In this document: piece after piece, positions 36,818 through 44,871 of the stretch
Layout of the letters: each line of letters opens with the position of its first letter
Numbering within the stretch: the stretch's first letter is position 1
Assembly: GCF_013141725.1 (NCBI RefSeq)
Contig: NZ_WHNZ01000017.1
Location: forward strand, 124,001 to 188,000
DNA: 64,000 bases
Direction: 5' to 3'
DNA from: Paenibacillus planticolens
GTDB lineage: Bacteria; Bacillota; Bacilli; Paenibacillales; NBRC-103111
Notes under the pieces: model-generated
Told to the model about the DNA's origin: nothing
Databases searched by the model: none
What the model saw: only the letters and a program-made list of their open reading frames with translations
Made by a program: the position numbers and the translations under genes

Positions 36818-38761
36818 TCAAGCAAATCTTTTCAAATATCGGTATAAAATTAAACTTCGCATTAAAATCCTGTAATCAGCATCAGTCGCATATTCCGATA
36901 TAGCCCCTGCTTCAACCTTTACTAACGCAGCTTTTAACACTTCACCATCTATATAACCCATAAAGCTATCATCCTTACTAAGCTGCTTCAGCTCATCCTT
37001 AAATGCATCCCAATGCGGAGTCATCCGATGAACCCAATCAGCACCTTGAACCCCTCGATAATGCAGGTTTAACCTAACCTTATCCGGTAACAATTTTTCA
37101 GTGGACCTTCGAATAAGAGCCCGATCCATCCCATTTTGAACATATTGGTCTTCGGGTACAGAAAGGCAGAAACGAATTACACGTAAATCGTTGGTTGGAT
37201 CCCGCTGCCATAATGAGTATCGTAAAGACAGTTTCGTCAACAGTGTATTCGTAGTATTCCAGTGAAAGACATCTTCGAAATGTTTTCTTCTTAGTTCATA
37301 CAGATCAGTACTGGAGAACCATCCCGTTTGACCTATGCCGTATTCTCTTAATTTATTGAAAACATTCGTTCTTTTAGCTAAACTTTGATTAATTATTCTA
37401 GGAAATATATAGGGTATATTATCTGACGGAAAAATTCGATTAATCAACGGAAACGCAATTTTGGCCACTTCAGGGAGCCTCCGCAGTCTTGGCCCTCCCA
37501 TCTTATTACTGTAGTGATGCAGTTCATGTATAAGGCGAAGCCACTTCATTTTTTTTAAAAGAAGGGCGTAATGCTCATACGCGGATCCCCAAGATATGCT
37601 CAAGTTTCCTCTCGCACCGCTTAGCAGCACGCCGATACCTTCTTCATGGGCTTTCTCGAATATTCCCTTAATCCAGAATGAGTTCTCAAAATATTTATAT
37701 GGCAGCTCTGTTATTTCCAGAAAGTCATCAATTTCGGAATACGAATTTTTCCCCTCAAGGTCTAAATAATGGTCGTGAATTCCCCCCACGTGCTGGACCG
37801 TTGATTGAATAAAGGGCCTTTCATCCGGCATTAAATGCCTGGGTGTATAATCTTGAAAATCTTTCGGAGGGATATAACTGAATGTATGCAAACGTTTGTC
37901 TTCCTTGCTCAGTGCGTTAGCAGCAAAACTAACAACGGAGCCGGAATCTAATCCGCCGCTCAATTGAGCCCCAATCCCACGGTAAGTCCGCAGACGTGAT
38001 TGTACAGCTGTTCGAAAGACATCTTGAAACGCTTCTACGTACTCATCATCCGACTTAAGTTTTAACCGCTCTCCGGCAGTTAGTGTACAGTATCTTGTAA
38101 GCTTTATTTGCCCGCCCGTTATTGAAATACTATGAGATGGAAGCACTTGTTCAATATGTTGATACGGCGTTATAGAAGCATCTGCCGTTTCAACCACTGC
38201 CGATATGGCCAAATATTCAGCCATCCAGTGTTCATTAAGTTCCTTCTTTACATAGGGTAATGACAGCAGCGGCTCAATGACTGTGCAAAACGCAAAGCGC
38301 TGAGGATTACGATGAAAGTAAAGCGTACGACTCCCCGAAAAATCCCGAGCCCCAAACAACAGCTGCTTCCGCTCATCCCAAATCATAAAGGCAAAATCAC
38401 CGATCAAATACTTAGGAGCATCTTCCCCCCACTTATGGTAGGCAAGCAAGATCAGCTCGCTATCTGGCATCCCGGCTCTCCGGTCTCGCTCTATTTGTAA
38501 TTTCTCGAATAATTCATCTCGATTATCTATGATCGCATCAGCTGTAATAGCTAATTTTCGATTATGGTCATAGTAGGGCAAACGCTCGCCAACTGATTCA
38601 GGTGTGATCCACTGTGCATGACAACCCAGGAAGATTTGCTCTTGGTGCCATATTTGAACATCATCGGCTGGATATTTCGCTAAATCGAACATCATTCGAT
38701 GACCATGTTCCATATTTACGGGCTCTTGATCATAATGGAATATTCCGGCTATGGCACTCAT
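36818..38761 (-). CDS. Lasso cyclase (asparagine-synthetase-like C protein)
   Basis: About 647 residues from ATG 38761: MSAIAGIFHYDQEPVNMEHG. The residue after Met is Ser, not the Cys of glutamine-using asparagine synthetases, as usual for lasso cyclases. An upstream ATG at 38806 would put translation through a SinR-type box region and has no family support. N-terminal glutaminase-like domain (1-210); ATP pyrophosphatase motif QLSGGLDSGSVVS about 255. It adenylates the Asp/Glu acceptor and closes the macrolactam. First gene of the cluster, before the precursor. Confidence 0.93.
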   Translation of the reverse strand: MSAIAGIFHYDQEPVNMEHGHRMMFDLAKYPADDVQIWHQEQIFLGCHAQWITPESVGERLPYYDHNRKLAITADAIIDNRDELFEKLQIERDRRAGMPDSELILLAYHKWGEDAPKYLIGDFAFMIWDERKQLLFGARDFSGSRTLYFHRNPQRFAFCTVIEPLLSLPYVKKELNEHWMAEYLAISAVVETADASITPYQHIEQVLPSHSISITGGQIKLTRYCTLTAGERLKLKSDDEYVEAFQDVFRTAVQSRLRTYRGIGAQLSGGLDSGSVVSFAANALSKEDKRLHTFSYIPPKDFQDYTPRHLMPDERPFIQSTVQHVGGIHDHYLDLEGKNSYSEIDDFLEITELPYKYFENSFWIKGIFEKAHEEGIGVLLSGARGNLSISWGSAYEHYALLLKKMKWLRLIHELHHYSNKMGGPRLRRLPEVAKIAFPLINRIFPSDNIPYIFPRIINQSLAKRTNVFNKLREYGIGQTGWFSSTDLYELRRKHFEDVFHWNTTNTLLTKLSLRYSLWQRDPTNDLRVIRFCLSVPEDQYVQNGMDRALIRRSTEKLLPDKVRLNLHYRGVQGADWVHRMTPHWDAFKDELKQLSKDDSFMGYIDGEVLKAALVKVEAGAISEYATDADYRILMRSLILYRYLKRFA

Positions 38762-38810
38762 TTTGTACCCCACAGTGTTATTAGTTAAAGGTTGATTGGC
38801 TTGCATTTTT

Positions 38811-38922
38811 GTTCTTTTTAAAGAACGTATGTATATTCAGACATATGAACATGCACCATCAATCACAGCACTGGCTTTCATTTTTACTCGTTTATGTTTG
38901 TTCTTTATCGAGAACAATTTCA
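38811..38922 (-). promoter_or_regulatory. Two SinR-type boxes ahead of the lasso cluster
   Basis: GTTCTTTATCGAGAAC (38900-38915) and GTTCTTTTTAAAGAAC (38811-38826), 89 bp apart centre to centre, lie in the 166-bp gap before the cyclase start. The pairing mimics the two EPS promoters. Around the upstream box the minus strand offers only weak -35/-10 matches (TGAAAT, 17 bp, AAACAT), so this promoter is weaker or needs help, and read-through from the upstream peptidase gene is possible. Confidence 0.65.
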
Positions 38923-38927
38923 GGATA

Positions 38928-39416
38928 TCATCTTACAAGTTCACTGTCAACTGCTTCCAAAAACTTTTTATCTCGCTTAAAGATACTCAAATAAAGTCTT
39001 AATAGCCGCGATGTCACCGGGATTGTGAGGACGATTTGCCCCCAGACATACGCGGTCATGTCCGTTGCATGAATGATGCGCCCATTCCTCTCAAGCAGGG
39101 TCATTTTGCCAATCATCTGATCCATCGCAATGACTTCGTCATGCGCTAAATTAGCGTCGCCTTTACAGAGAAAATATAATTGCTTATTTCTCCTGACCAA
39201 ACGACAAAAACGGTGAGCAACTAATTTTCCGCTTGAAGCCTGAAATAAGAGGATATCACCTTTTTTTACGTGGCCAGCCTCTGTAAGTACAAAACGGCAA
39301 ATATCGCCCCTTTTAATAAAAGGATACATACTCGTTCCTCGTGCCGGAAGTTCAATCCAGCCTCTTTTTGCCATAACACGCGTAAGAAGCTGAATGGATT
39401 CCTTATGAAACTGCAT
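38928..39416 (-). CDS. S24/S26-type signal peptidase (Ser/His type)
   Basis: About 162 residues from ATG 39416 (GAGG 11 bases upstream); an in-frame TTG at 39437 lacks a ribosome site. The catalytic Ser lies in RGTSMYPFIKRGD. The expected Lys region reads SGKLVAHRF, the Ser-His version of S26B/SipW-like peptidases. LCKGDANLAHDE follows, then a C-terminal hydrophobic stretch (YVWGQIVLTIPV). Overlaps the PqqD gene by 14 bp. Likely processes an exported partner, with the peptide encoded at 39746 as the obvious candidate. Confidence 0.85.
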   Translation of the reverse strand: MQFHKESIQLLTRVMAKRGWIELPARGTSMYPFIKRGDICRFVLTEAGHVKKGDILLFQASSGKLVAHRFCRLVRRNKQLYFLCKGDANLAHDEVIAMDQMIGKMTLLERNGRIIHATDMTAYVWGQIVLTIPVTSRLLRLYLSIFKRDKKFLEAVDSELVR

Positions 39417-39672
39417 ACTGAACCAGACCTCGCCCAACCATATCTTTCAGAAATGCTTCCACATCTTCCTCAACCGTCTCGCAGGCGGATTCGTACTCCT
39501 TACGAACCGCTTCGCTAATGGAACTTACCGTCTGAGGTATGCCGAGCAATGACCAGCAGTATCCGCCTACTTCGTTTAATTTCGTTAAGGTAAATTCATC
39601 TGTGTTCAGAATGATCCATTCCATTTCCAGTTGAATAGACTCATAATCATTCATCCGAACATATTCCGTCAT
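39403..39672 (-). CDS. PqqD-family protein (second RRE-like protein)
   Basis: 89 residues: IQLEMEWIILNTDEFTLTKL, NEVGGYCWSLLGIPQTVSSI, VEEDVEAFLKDMVGRGLVQY. Same winged-helix pattern as lasso B1 but in a different operon, beside a precursor-like peptide and a signal peptidase and without its own cyclase. Ribosome site GAGGGAG 11 bases before the ATG. Probably binds the neighbouring peptide's leader. Confidence 0.85.
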   Translation of the reverse strand: MTEYVRMNDYESIQLEMEWIILNTDEFTLTKLNEVGGYCWSLLGIPQTVSSISEAVRKEYESACETVEEDVEAFLKDMVGRGLVQYAVS

Positions 39673-39701
39673 CTGGATAGCAACTCCCTCTATAGAAATT
39701 T

Positions 39702-39735
39702 TGAGGTCAACGGCAGCAGTTTACCATTGACCTCA
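39702..39735 (-). terminator. Hairpin after the second precursor-like gene
   Basis: TGAGGTCAA (39702-39710) pairs with TTGACCTCA (39727-39735); inner GG/CC extends the stem. It lies between the peptide stop and the PqqD gene with only a short A/U stretch behind it. Position mirrors the hairpin behind the lasso precursor, so differential expression of peptide over enzymes is likely. Confidence 0.65.
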
Positions 39736-39745
39736 TCGACGAATT

Positions 39746-39916
39746 TTACTTATCCTTGCCGTTTCCGCTGCTGTCCTCGCTGCCATTGTGCCCTGGGTGA
39801 TTCAGATTATCATAACCTTGATTCGAACTTTGGGCTGTCTCAAAACGAACCGGTTGTTGGCTTAGAACCATCGGACGTGTATATACTTTTTGTTCCCTTT
39901 TCGCGTCTTCTTTCAT
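39746..39916 (-). CDS. Small precursor-like peptide with YxxP leader
   Basis: A 56-residue peptide with AGGAG nine bases upstream. Leader-like half: KVYTRPMVLSQQPVRFETAQ, with the YxxP motif of RRE-bound leaders. C-terminal half is Gly/Asn/Ser-rich (SSNQGYDNLNHPGHNG, then SEDSSGNGKDK). If Thr27 is the -2 Thr of lasso leaders, the core starts at Gln29 and an Asp falls at position 8. I recall similar FETAxS peptides beside PqqD genes in Bacillales, but their products are unknown to me. 12 bp after the 573-residue secreted-protein gene. Confidence 0.75.
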   Translation of the reverse strand: MKEDAKREQKVYTRPMVLSQQPVRFETAQSSNQGYDNLNHPGHNGSEDSSGNGKDK

Positions 39917-39928
39917 CGGCTCACTCTC

Positions 39929-41650
39929 CTACCGTTTCACTGTTTGGATAAGGCGCCTTGCCTCTCCGAAAGGAGTGTCAATGATTTCATACATCCGAAG
40001 ATAGATCGTAGTTTCAAATCGATCCAAATTAAAATCAAGGGTCTGGGTTCCACTAACCAGCTTGTTCTCGCCCGTAAATGAAAGGACCTTGGAAGCCATG
40101 ATTTTGTTTTTATCATCGACGAATTCCAGCCTCATTTTGGAAAAGCTTTGATCGACGACGATTTCATCCTGCAGTTTAATATCGAAATCCAAATTCATCT
40201 TATACGAGTAGGGTAAGCTTCCCGCTCCCATACTGTAGTTGGTCGCCATGGTCCAATTATTCAAAGCGACTTGAAAAGGATAGAAGGCAGAGGATTTATC
40301 ATCCGTATCTTCGATGACTTTCGTCTTAAAGGCTGCGAGAGGCAGGTTGTAGGGCTCTACGCTTTTCCCATCCGTAATCTCCATGGCCAGTTGCTCGCCG
40401 GTTTCTGCGTTCGGAATAATAAAGGAGTAATAGATGACGTAACTGATGTTCGGGATGAGCGTATCTACCTGCGTATTTTGTCTTGTGCCCAAGTATTTAT
40501 TACCGCTAACACTGGTCAGCACGGTCTGAAAATGCGGAACCTGCTGTGGACTCTCACTCTTATTGAGCAGTTTGAACTTTGCAACGGCTGCTTTAAAGCC
40601 GCCTCCGGCACTTTCATAAATGCGCAGATCCGACATGGACACATTGATCTCTGGCCGAATCAGCTTCGTTAGCGGGTCAAACTGAATCGGCTTATTCCAC
40701 TCATACGTTGATAATTGATTCATAAAGGTTCGTGCATTGCTGGCTCCCGGTGGCGTGATCGTCAATCGGCCAATTAAATAGCTGGTATGTGTTTTGTCAT
40801 CGCCTACAAAGTCTTCCGGCGTCAGGACCGACAAGCTTTTCAATTCCAACTTATTTCTGACAGGAACCGCATAATGGACATAGTTCTTCTCACCCGGTTC
40901 GAGGGTGACCGCATCCTTCTCAATTCTGCTGCCATTATATATCTTATTCTCTGTTTTTCCGTTTATCCGAAAATCAGGTATTGTCGTCTTCTTGTCCCCC
41001 GTATTCGTAGCAAGCAATGCCACGATCGTCATAGGTCCGTCCGGCGTATTTTGTTCGGTAAGGCTGACCGGTTGGTACGTCAGTGTGCTTGACAGCACGG
41101 GGATCGTAAACGTATCTTCCCATTTCTTCATCGTTGCGGGATCGGTAAGGACAGCCTTTTCACCTTTCCATTCTATGTCTGAAATAGGCAGCGATATGAT
41201 TTTCTTTTCTGTTTTCGGATAGACGAATTCATCTACATCATAGAAAGAAAGCTCAGTTAACGCGAAGACGTCATAACGCTCGACGGTATTCAAATAGCTA
41301 AGCTCTACCTTCTCTTTGGGCTGAATATTTTTGGCGTTAGCTTGGCTTGGACGCATGATATACTCCAAACCTTCTTGCGTCTTAGCTCTAACTTCATATT
41401 CAGGTACGCCAATTAAACGATCTCCATTGTTAAACAGGCGTACCACTGTGCCGATTCTTGTCCCATCAGAGGTTGATTCGTTAATAATACTCTTTACTTC
41501 CACTTTGATATCGTCCGTCAATGAATAGCTTTTCACCGTTGTCGTAAGTGCATATTTTTCATCGGCCGCTGCATGGAAAGCCGCTGATGGAATCACCAGG
41601 GAGACAGATAAGATGAAGGCAACCATCGTATGTTTCCATTTTATTTTCAA
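39929..41650 (-). CDS. Secreted protein of unknown function
   Basis: 573 residues from a TTG start with GGAG nine bases upstream. Sec signal peptide (HTMVAFILSVSLVIPSAAFHAAA). The mature part is beta-rich, with repeated Ig/DUF4352-like blocks (YSLTDDIKVEVKSIINESTS, VALLATNTGDKKTTIPDFRI, AVAKFKLLNKSESPQQVPHF), each resembling modules that stabilise or bind in the envelope. No catalytic motif. Between the HlyD-like adaptor and the small peptide, so it may be an extracytoplasmic part of the same export or EPS system. Confidence 0.75.
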   Translation of the reverse strand: MKIKWKHTMVAFILSVSLVIPSAAFHAAADEKYALTTTVKSYSLTDDIKVEVKSIINESTSDGTRIGTVVRLFNNGDRLIGVPEYEVRAKTQEGLEYIMRPSQANAKNIQPKEKVELSYLNTVERYDVFALTELSFYDVDEFVYPKTEKKIISLPISDIEWKGEKAVLTDPATMKKWEDTFTIPVLSSTLTYQPVSLTEQNTPDGPMTIVALLATNTGDKKTTIPDFRINGKTENKIYNGSRIEKDAVTLEPGEKNYVHYAVPVRNKLELKSLSVLTPEDFVGDDKTHTSYLIGRLTITPPGASNARTFMNQLSTYEWNKPIQFDPLTKLIRPEINVSMSDLRIYESAGGGFKAAVAKFKLLNKSESPQQVPHFQTVLTSVSGNKYLGTRQNTQVDTLIPNISYVIYYSFIIPNAETGEQLAMEITDGKSVEPYNLPLAAFKTKVIEDTDDKSSAFYPFQVALNNWTMATNYSMGAGSLPYSYKMNLDFDIKLQDEIVVDQSFSKMRLEFVDDKNKIMASKVLSFTGENKLVSGTQTLDFNLDRFETTIYLRMYEIIDTPFGEARRLIQTVKR

Positions 41651-41671
41651 TTCAAGTCACTCCAATTTTAA

Positions 41672-42955
41672 TTATTGCTCTTCGACAGCCGACATTTGAA
41701 CTTTTTCTTTGTTGCTTAACTGGCTTGGGCTTGTTTTAACGACCAGCTCTCCCTCTTTGAGGCCAGACAGCACTTCTTGATTAGGCTCGTTCAATCTGCC
41801 TAATTGGATGCTGCGCTTCTCTAACGTATCTCCTGTAAGTACGAAAACAAAAGCAGCGTCACCCTCTTTAACAATGCTGTATGTAGGAACTGTCACTACA
41901 ATTTGGTCCTGTTGATCCGTCAACTGAACCTTTAGCTTCGTGCCAGGCTTTAAGGACAAATCTTTGTTCGGCACCTCAAGATTGACTTCATACGCTTTCG
42001 TTTCCGGATCGATCACCTTGGAAAGATAGCTGATCGCCCCTTTGTACATCTCTTTGGTTCCTGTCACGTAGTAAGACAGCTCAGTTTTATTGCTAATCTG
42101 ATTCGTTTCCGCTTCCGTTAACTGTGCTTTGATTTTAATCGGGTCCAGCCTTTGAATTATACCGACCTTGGCACCGGGCTGCAGCGCCATTCCTGCTTCC
42201 ATCGGCATCTCCGTCAATAGACCGCTCACTGTGGCTCTCACTTCAAGGTTTTTAATCGCTTGCTCCAACTGCTGCAGCGCAATTTGGGCACTCTTGAGCT
42301 GTGTTTCCAATTCAGGAGGAGCATCCAGCGGTTCTAAAGCGCCCAGTTTCTGTTTGAGTTGATCCAGGTCCATACGGGCACTCATCATTTGAGTTTCCAT
42401 TTGATAAAGCTGAGCTTTAGTAACCAAGCCGATATCATAATCGTTTTTCATTTTATTGTAATTGCGCATTAAGCCGGTCATCCCCAGCTCCATCTTTTGA
42501 ATCGAGTTGCTCATATCCATTCTTTGGTTTTCCGTTTCTTTCTTAGCCTTCACTTTTGCTTTATCTAACGCCTCTTGGGCCATTTGAACGGCAAGTGCCG
42601 CTGCATCTCTTTGCGTCTGGAGCTCGCCTGACTTCAACCGAAGGATGACATCGCCCTCCTGAACCATATCTCCGCGCTTTTTCAAAATTTGATCAATATC
42701 CCCGGAAGCCTTTGACGTAATACCAAATTGAGCGGAAGACTGCGCTTCTGCGGAACGTTCCATCGGATCACCGATTTTTTGCTTAATGACTTTGAATACT
42801 TTAACGCTTTTCGGCGCTTGATCCTTATAAATGGAGTTGCCCTCCGAATTATTAACCACTGTATCTGAGCACCCTGCCAAAATACCAATGCTTAACGTCA
42901 GAATACCAAGGGTTCTCACGACTTTCGGTTGCTGCTTTCGTCGTTTTTTTCTCAT
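41672..42955 (-). CDS. HlyD/RND-type adaptor lipoprotein
   Basis: 427 residues. Lipobox LSIGILAGCSD (Cys about 29) for membrane anchoring. Barrel-sandwich motif GDIDQILKKRGDMVQEGDVI, a long coiled coil (about 130-235) and the return strand VRATVSGLLTEMPMEAGMAL. No permease or ABC gene follows it, so its pump is elsewhere. Placed between the tyrosine-kinase-like gene and the secreted protein. Confidence 0.88.
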   Translation of the reverse strand: MRKKRRKQQPKVVRTLGILTLSIGILAGCSDTVVNNSEGNSIYKDQAPKSVKVFKVIKQKIGDPMERSAEAQSSAQFGITSKASGDIDQILKKRGDMVQEGDVILRLKSGELQTQRDAAALAVQMAQEALDKAKVKAKKETENQRMDMSNSIQKMELGMTGLMRNYNKMKNDYDIGLVTKAQLYQMETQMMSARMDLDQLKQKLGALEPLDAPPELETQLKSAQIALQQLEQAIKNLEVRATVSGLLTEMPMEAGMALQPGAKVGIIQRLDPIKIKAQLTEAETNQISNKTELSYYVTGTKEMYKGAISYLSKVIDPETKAYEVNLEVPNKDLSLKPGTKLKVQLTDQQDQIVVTVPTYSIVKEGDAAFVFVLTGDTLEKRSIQLGRLNEPNQEVLSGLKEGELVVKTSPSQLSNKEKVQMSAVEEQ

Positions 42956-42979
42956 TAGATATGAACTCTCTCCCCATAA

Positions 42980-43651
42980 TCAAAGATACGAAGCCGCATG
43001 TTCGCTTTTCATTTCATTCATGACAACGCCAATTAAGTTCACTTTCGCCAAAAGCAGTTCCTCTTTCACTTTCTTGGCTATGCCGCGCTTCATTTTGCCG
43101 AATTTAACGATGAGCAGCGTACCGTCGCACTTCGTCGCCATAATCTTGGCATCGGTTAAGGATAAGACCGAGGTTGTGTCCACGATGACCATGTCGTAGT
43201 TCGCTCTAAGCTCTTCCAGCAAGATATCCATTTGATTCGAAGCCAATAAGCCGGAAGGATTTTGCGGTAACGGTCCCGATGTTAGAATAGAAAGATTTTC
43301 AATAATCGATTGATGTACGATCTCGTTCAATGTGTTTTGTTTCACAAGATAATTCGTTAATCCCCTTGCGTTATCTTGACCAAGTGAAAGGTGGATCGAG
43401 GGATTTCGCAGGTCAGCATCTACCAAAATCACTTTCTTTCCAGTCTGCGCATACGCCACAGCCAAATTAATGGCCGTCGTCGTTTTCCCTTCACCTCTGC
43501 TTGACGAAGTGACCGTAACGATCTTAGCTTCGCGGCCGAAAACCGAACAATCGATATTAAATCTTAAAGATCTATAAGCTTCCGAGGAAGGAGAATTGGG
43601 GTTCTTGTGCATCATAATGGCCGAATTAGTGGATAGTTTTGGCATAGGCAA
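42980..43651 (-). CDS. CpsD/CapB/EpsB-type tyrosine-kinase-like ATPase
   Basis: 223 residues. SEAYRSLRFNI, Walker A SSRGEGKTTTAINLAVAYAQ, Walker A' VILVDADLRNPSIH and Walker B MVIVDTTSVLSLTDA. The usual C-terminal tyrosine cluster is nearly absent; the protein ends SEHAASYL with one Tyr. Works with the Wzz-like activator encoded just upstream (26-bp overlap) to tune EPS chain length and export. Confidence 0.9.
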   Translation of the reverse strand: MPMPKLSTNSAIMMHKNPNSPSSEAYRSLRFNIDCSVFGREAKIVTVTSSSRGEGKTTTAINLAVAYAQTGKKVILVDADLRNPSIHLSLGQDNARGLTNYLVKQNTLNEIVHQSIIENLSILTSGPLPQNPSGLLASNQMDILLEELRANYDMVIVDTTSVLSLTDAKIMATKCDGTLLIVKFGKMKRGIAKKVKEELLLAKVNLIGVVMNEMKSEHAASYL

Positions 43652-44387
43652 TATCCTCTACTTTTTTTCTGGATTTACTTTTCTGTTTGATTCGTTTTTC
43701 TTTAATTTTTACTTTCGGTATGTACGCTAAGGTCGGCAGTTCAAAAGCTTCACGAACATCCTCATCCGTCTTCAATGTATCATCTAAAGCATCGAGCAGG
43801 AGTATGATACCAATCGTAGCAGCCAGCGAGGCAACAAAGCTTAGAATGATGTATTGGTTGGATTTTTGATTGATCGGTATGGGATTGTCCTGAACTTTGG
43901 CCCGGTTCAGAATCGTGATATTATCGACCTTCATAATTTTGGGGATCTCAGTCTGAAAGACATCCGATACCGCGTTCGCAATCTTCACGGCTCTTTCGTG
44001 TGAAACATGCCGGGCAGTAATCGACATGACTTGTGTTTCATTGAGATTCGAAACATTGACGATGGAAATCAACTGGTCTGTGGATACGTTTAATTCGGGG
44101 TATCGTTGGACGACTTTATCCATAATGGCCGGAGTTTTAATAATTTCCTTATATGTGTTGATGAGGGCCATATTAACACCGATCGCTCCATAATCGATTT
44201 GTTCTGTGCCAAGTTGACCCTGTTCAGACGTTTTATTGACGATCAATTTGGTAGAAGCCTGATAAATGGGAACATAATTTGATGTCGTATACATGGCTGT
44301 AAGGATTGTACAAACAAGTACAACAAAGACAATTAGCCACCATCGCCTCTTTATGATCATCAAATATTCTTTTAAATTAATTTCCAT
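43626..44387 (-). CDS. Wzz/CapA/EpsA-like chain-length regulator and kinase activator
   Basis: 253 residues with two membrane segments (RRWWLIVFVVLVCTILTAMY at 14-33 and YIILSFVASLAATIGIILLL near 180-200) flanking an external loop. The Pro-rich PIPINQKSNQYI precedes the second helix as in Wzz proteins. The cytoplasmic basic tail is the kinase-activating end. First gene of a probable seven-gene operon down to 38928. Confidence 0.9.
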   Translation of the reverse strand: MEINLKEYLMIIKRRWWLIVFVVLVCTILTAMYTTSNYVPIYQASTKLIVNKTSEQGQLGTEQIDYGAIGVNMALINTYKEIIKTPAIMDKVVQRYPELNVSTDQLISIVNVSNLNETQVMSITARHVSHERAVKIANAVSDVFQTEIPKIMKVDNITILNRAKVQDNPIPINQKSNQYIILSFVASLAATIGIILLLDALDDTLKTDEDVREAFELPTLAYIPKVKIKEKRIKQKSKSRKKVEDIAYAKTIH

Positions 44388-44412
44388 GTTTCCCCTCCGC
44401 GCGAAGTCTACT

Positions 44413-44516
44413 TGTCAACAAAATGATACTATTTGTATCTTATTCCTACTCTTACTTTAAGATACTTTTCGTATCATGTCAACAAAATATTCCATTTCTA
44501 AGTTCCAAATCGTATC
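44413..44516 (-). promoter_or_regulatory. Wzz/kinase operon promoter with three GATAC-type operators
   Basis: Minus strand: -35 TTGACA (44477-44482), 17-bp spacer, weak -10 TAAAGT (44454-44459). The spacer holds GATACTTTTCGTATC (44461-44475). GATACTATTTGTATC (44425-44439) lies downstream in the leader and the degenerate GTTCCAAATCGTATC (44502-44516) upstream. TGTCAACAAAAT occurs twice (near 44413 and 44477). The operator fills the spacer just as the SinR boxes do at the EPS promoters. Confidence 0.75.
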
Positions 44517-44571
44517 AATAAAAATGCGCATAAAAAAAAGAAAAGAACCCCAAAAGGCCTTCTCTTTTTGT

Positions 44572-44871
44572 TTAGTTAATCCCTACGGATGATACGATAT
44601 TCTTCTCATGTGTAAGCCCTGAAACTTTAAGCGCTTGCTGCAAAAGCAGGGCCAGCAACCGGCGCATCGAGCCGATCCCGATTTTGCTCATAATGTTAGC
44701 TAAATGAATCTTTACTGTTTTCTCACTGATACAGCAGCTTTCCGCAATTTCCTTATTCGTGTACCCGTGGGTAGCGATCAGGAAGAGAATTTCCGATTCA
44801 CGCTGTGTCAGCCCATAGTTGTTGAAAAATTGTTGCAAAACTGTGTTCTCTGCCATTGGATTATGTCTCAT
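44572..44871 (-). CDS. LuxR/NarL-type DNA-binding protein (HTH only)
   Basis: 99 residues. [59 protein letters not shown]: a full GerE-type HTH with no receiver domain. GerE itself is a similar short spore regulator. The start overlaps the HD-GYP stop (ATGA), so the two are coupled; a link between cyclic di-GMP breakdown and transcription is possible. Confidence 0.88.
   Translation of the reverse strand: MRHNPMAENTVLQQFFNNYGLTQRESEILFLIATHGYTNKEIAESCCISEKTVKIHLANIMSKIGIGSMRRLLALLLQQALKVSGLTHEKNIVSSVGIN

Noticed and set aside
38762..38806. Upstream ATG giving the lasso cyclase 15 extra residues
   Set aside because: The extension starts next to the operator at 38811, has no ribosome site, and family members start at MSAIAGI.
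44533..44570. Terminator after the LuxR-type gene
   Set aside because: Arms pair imperfectly, with an internal two-base mismatch, so I do not call it although transcription may end here.
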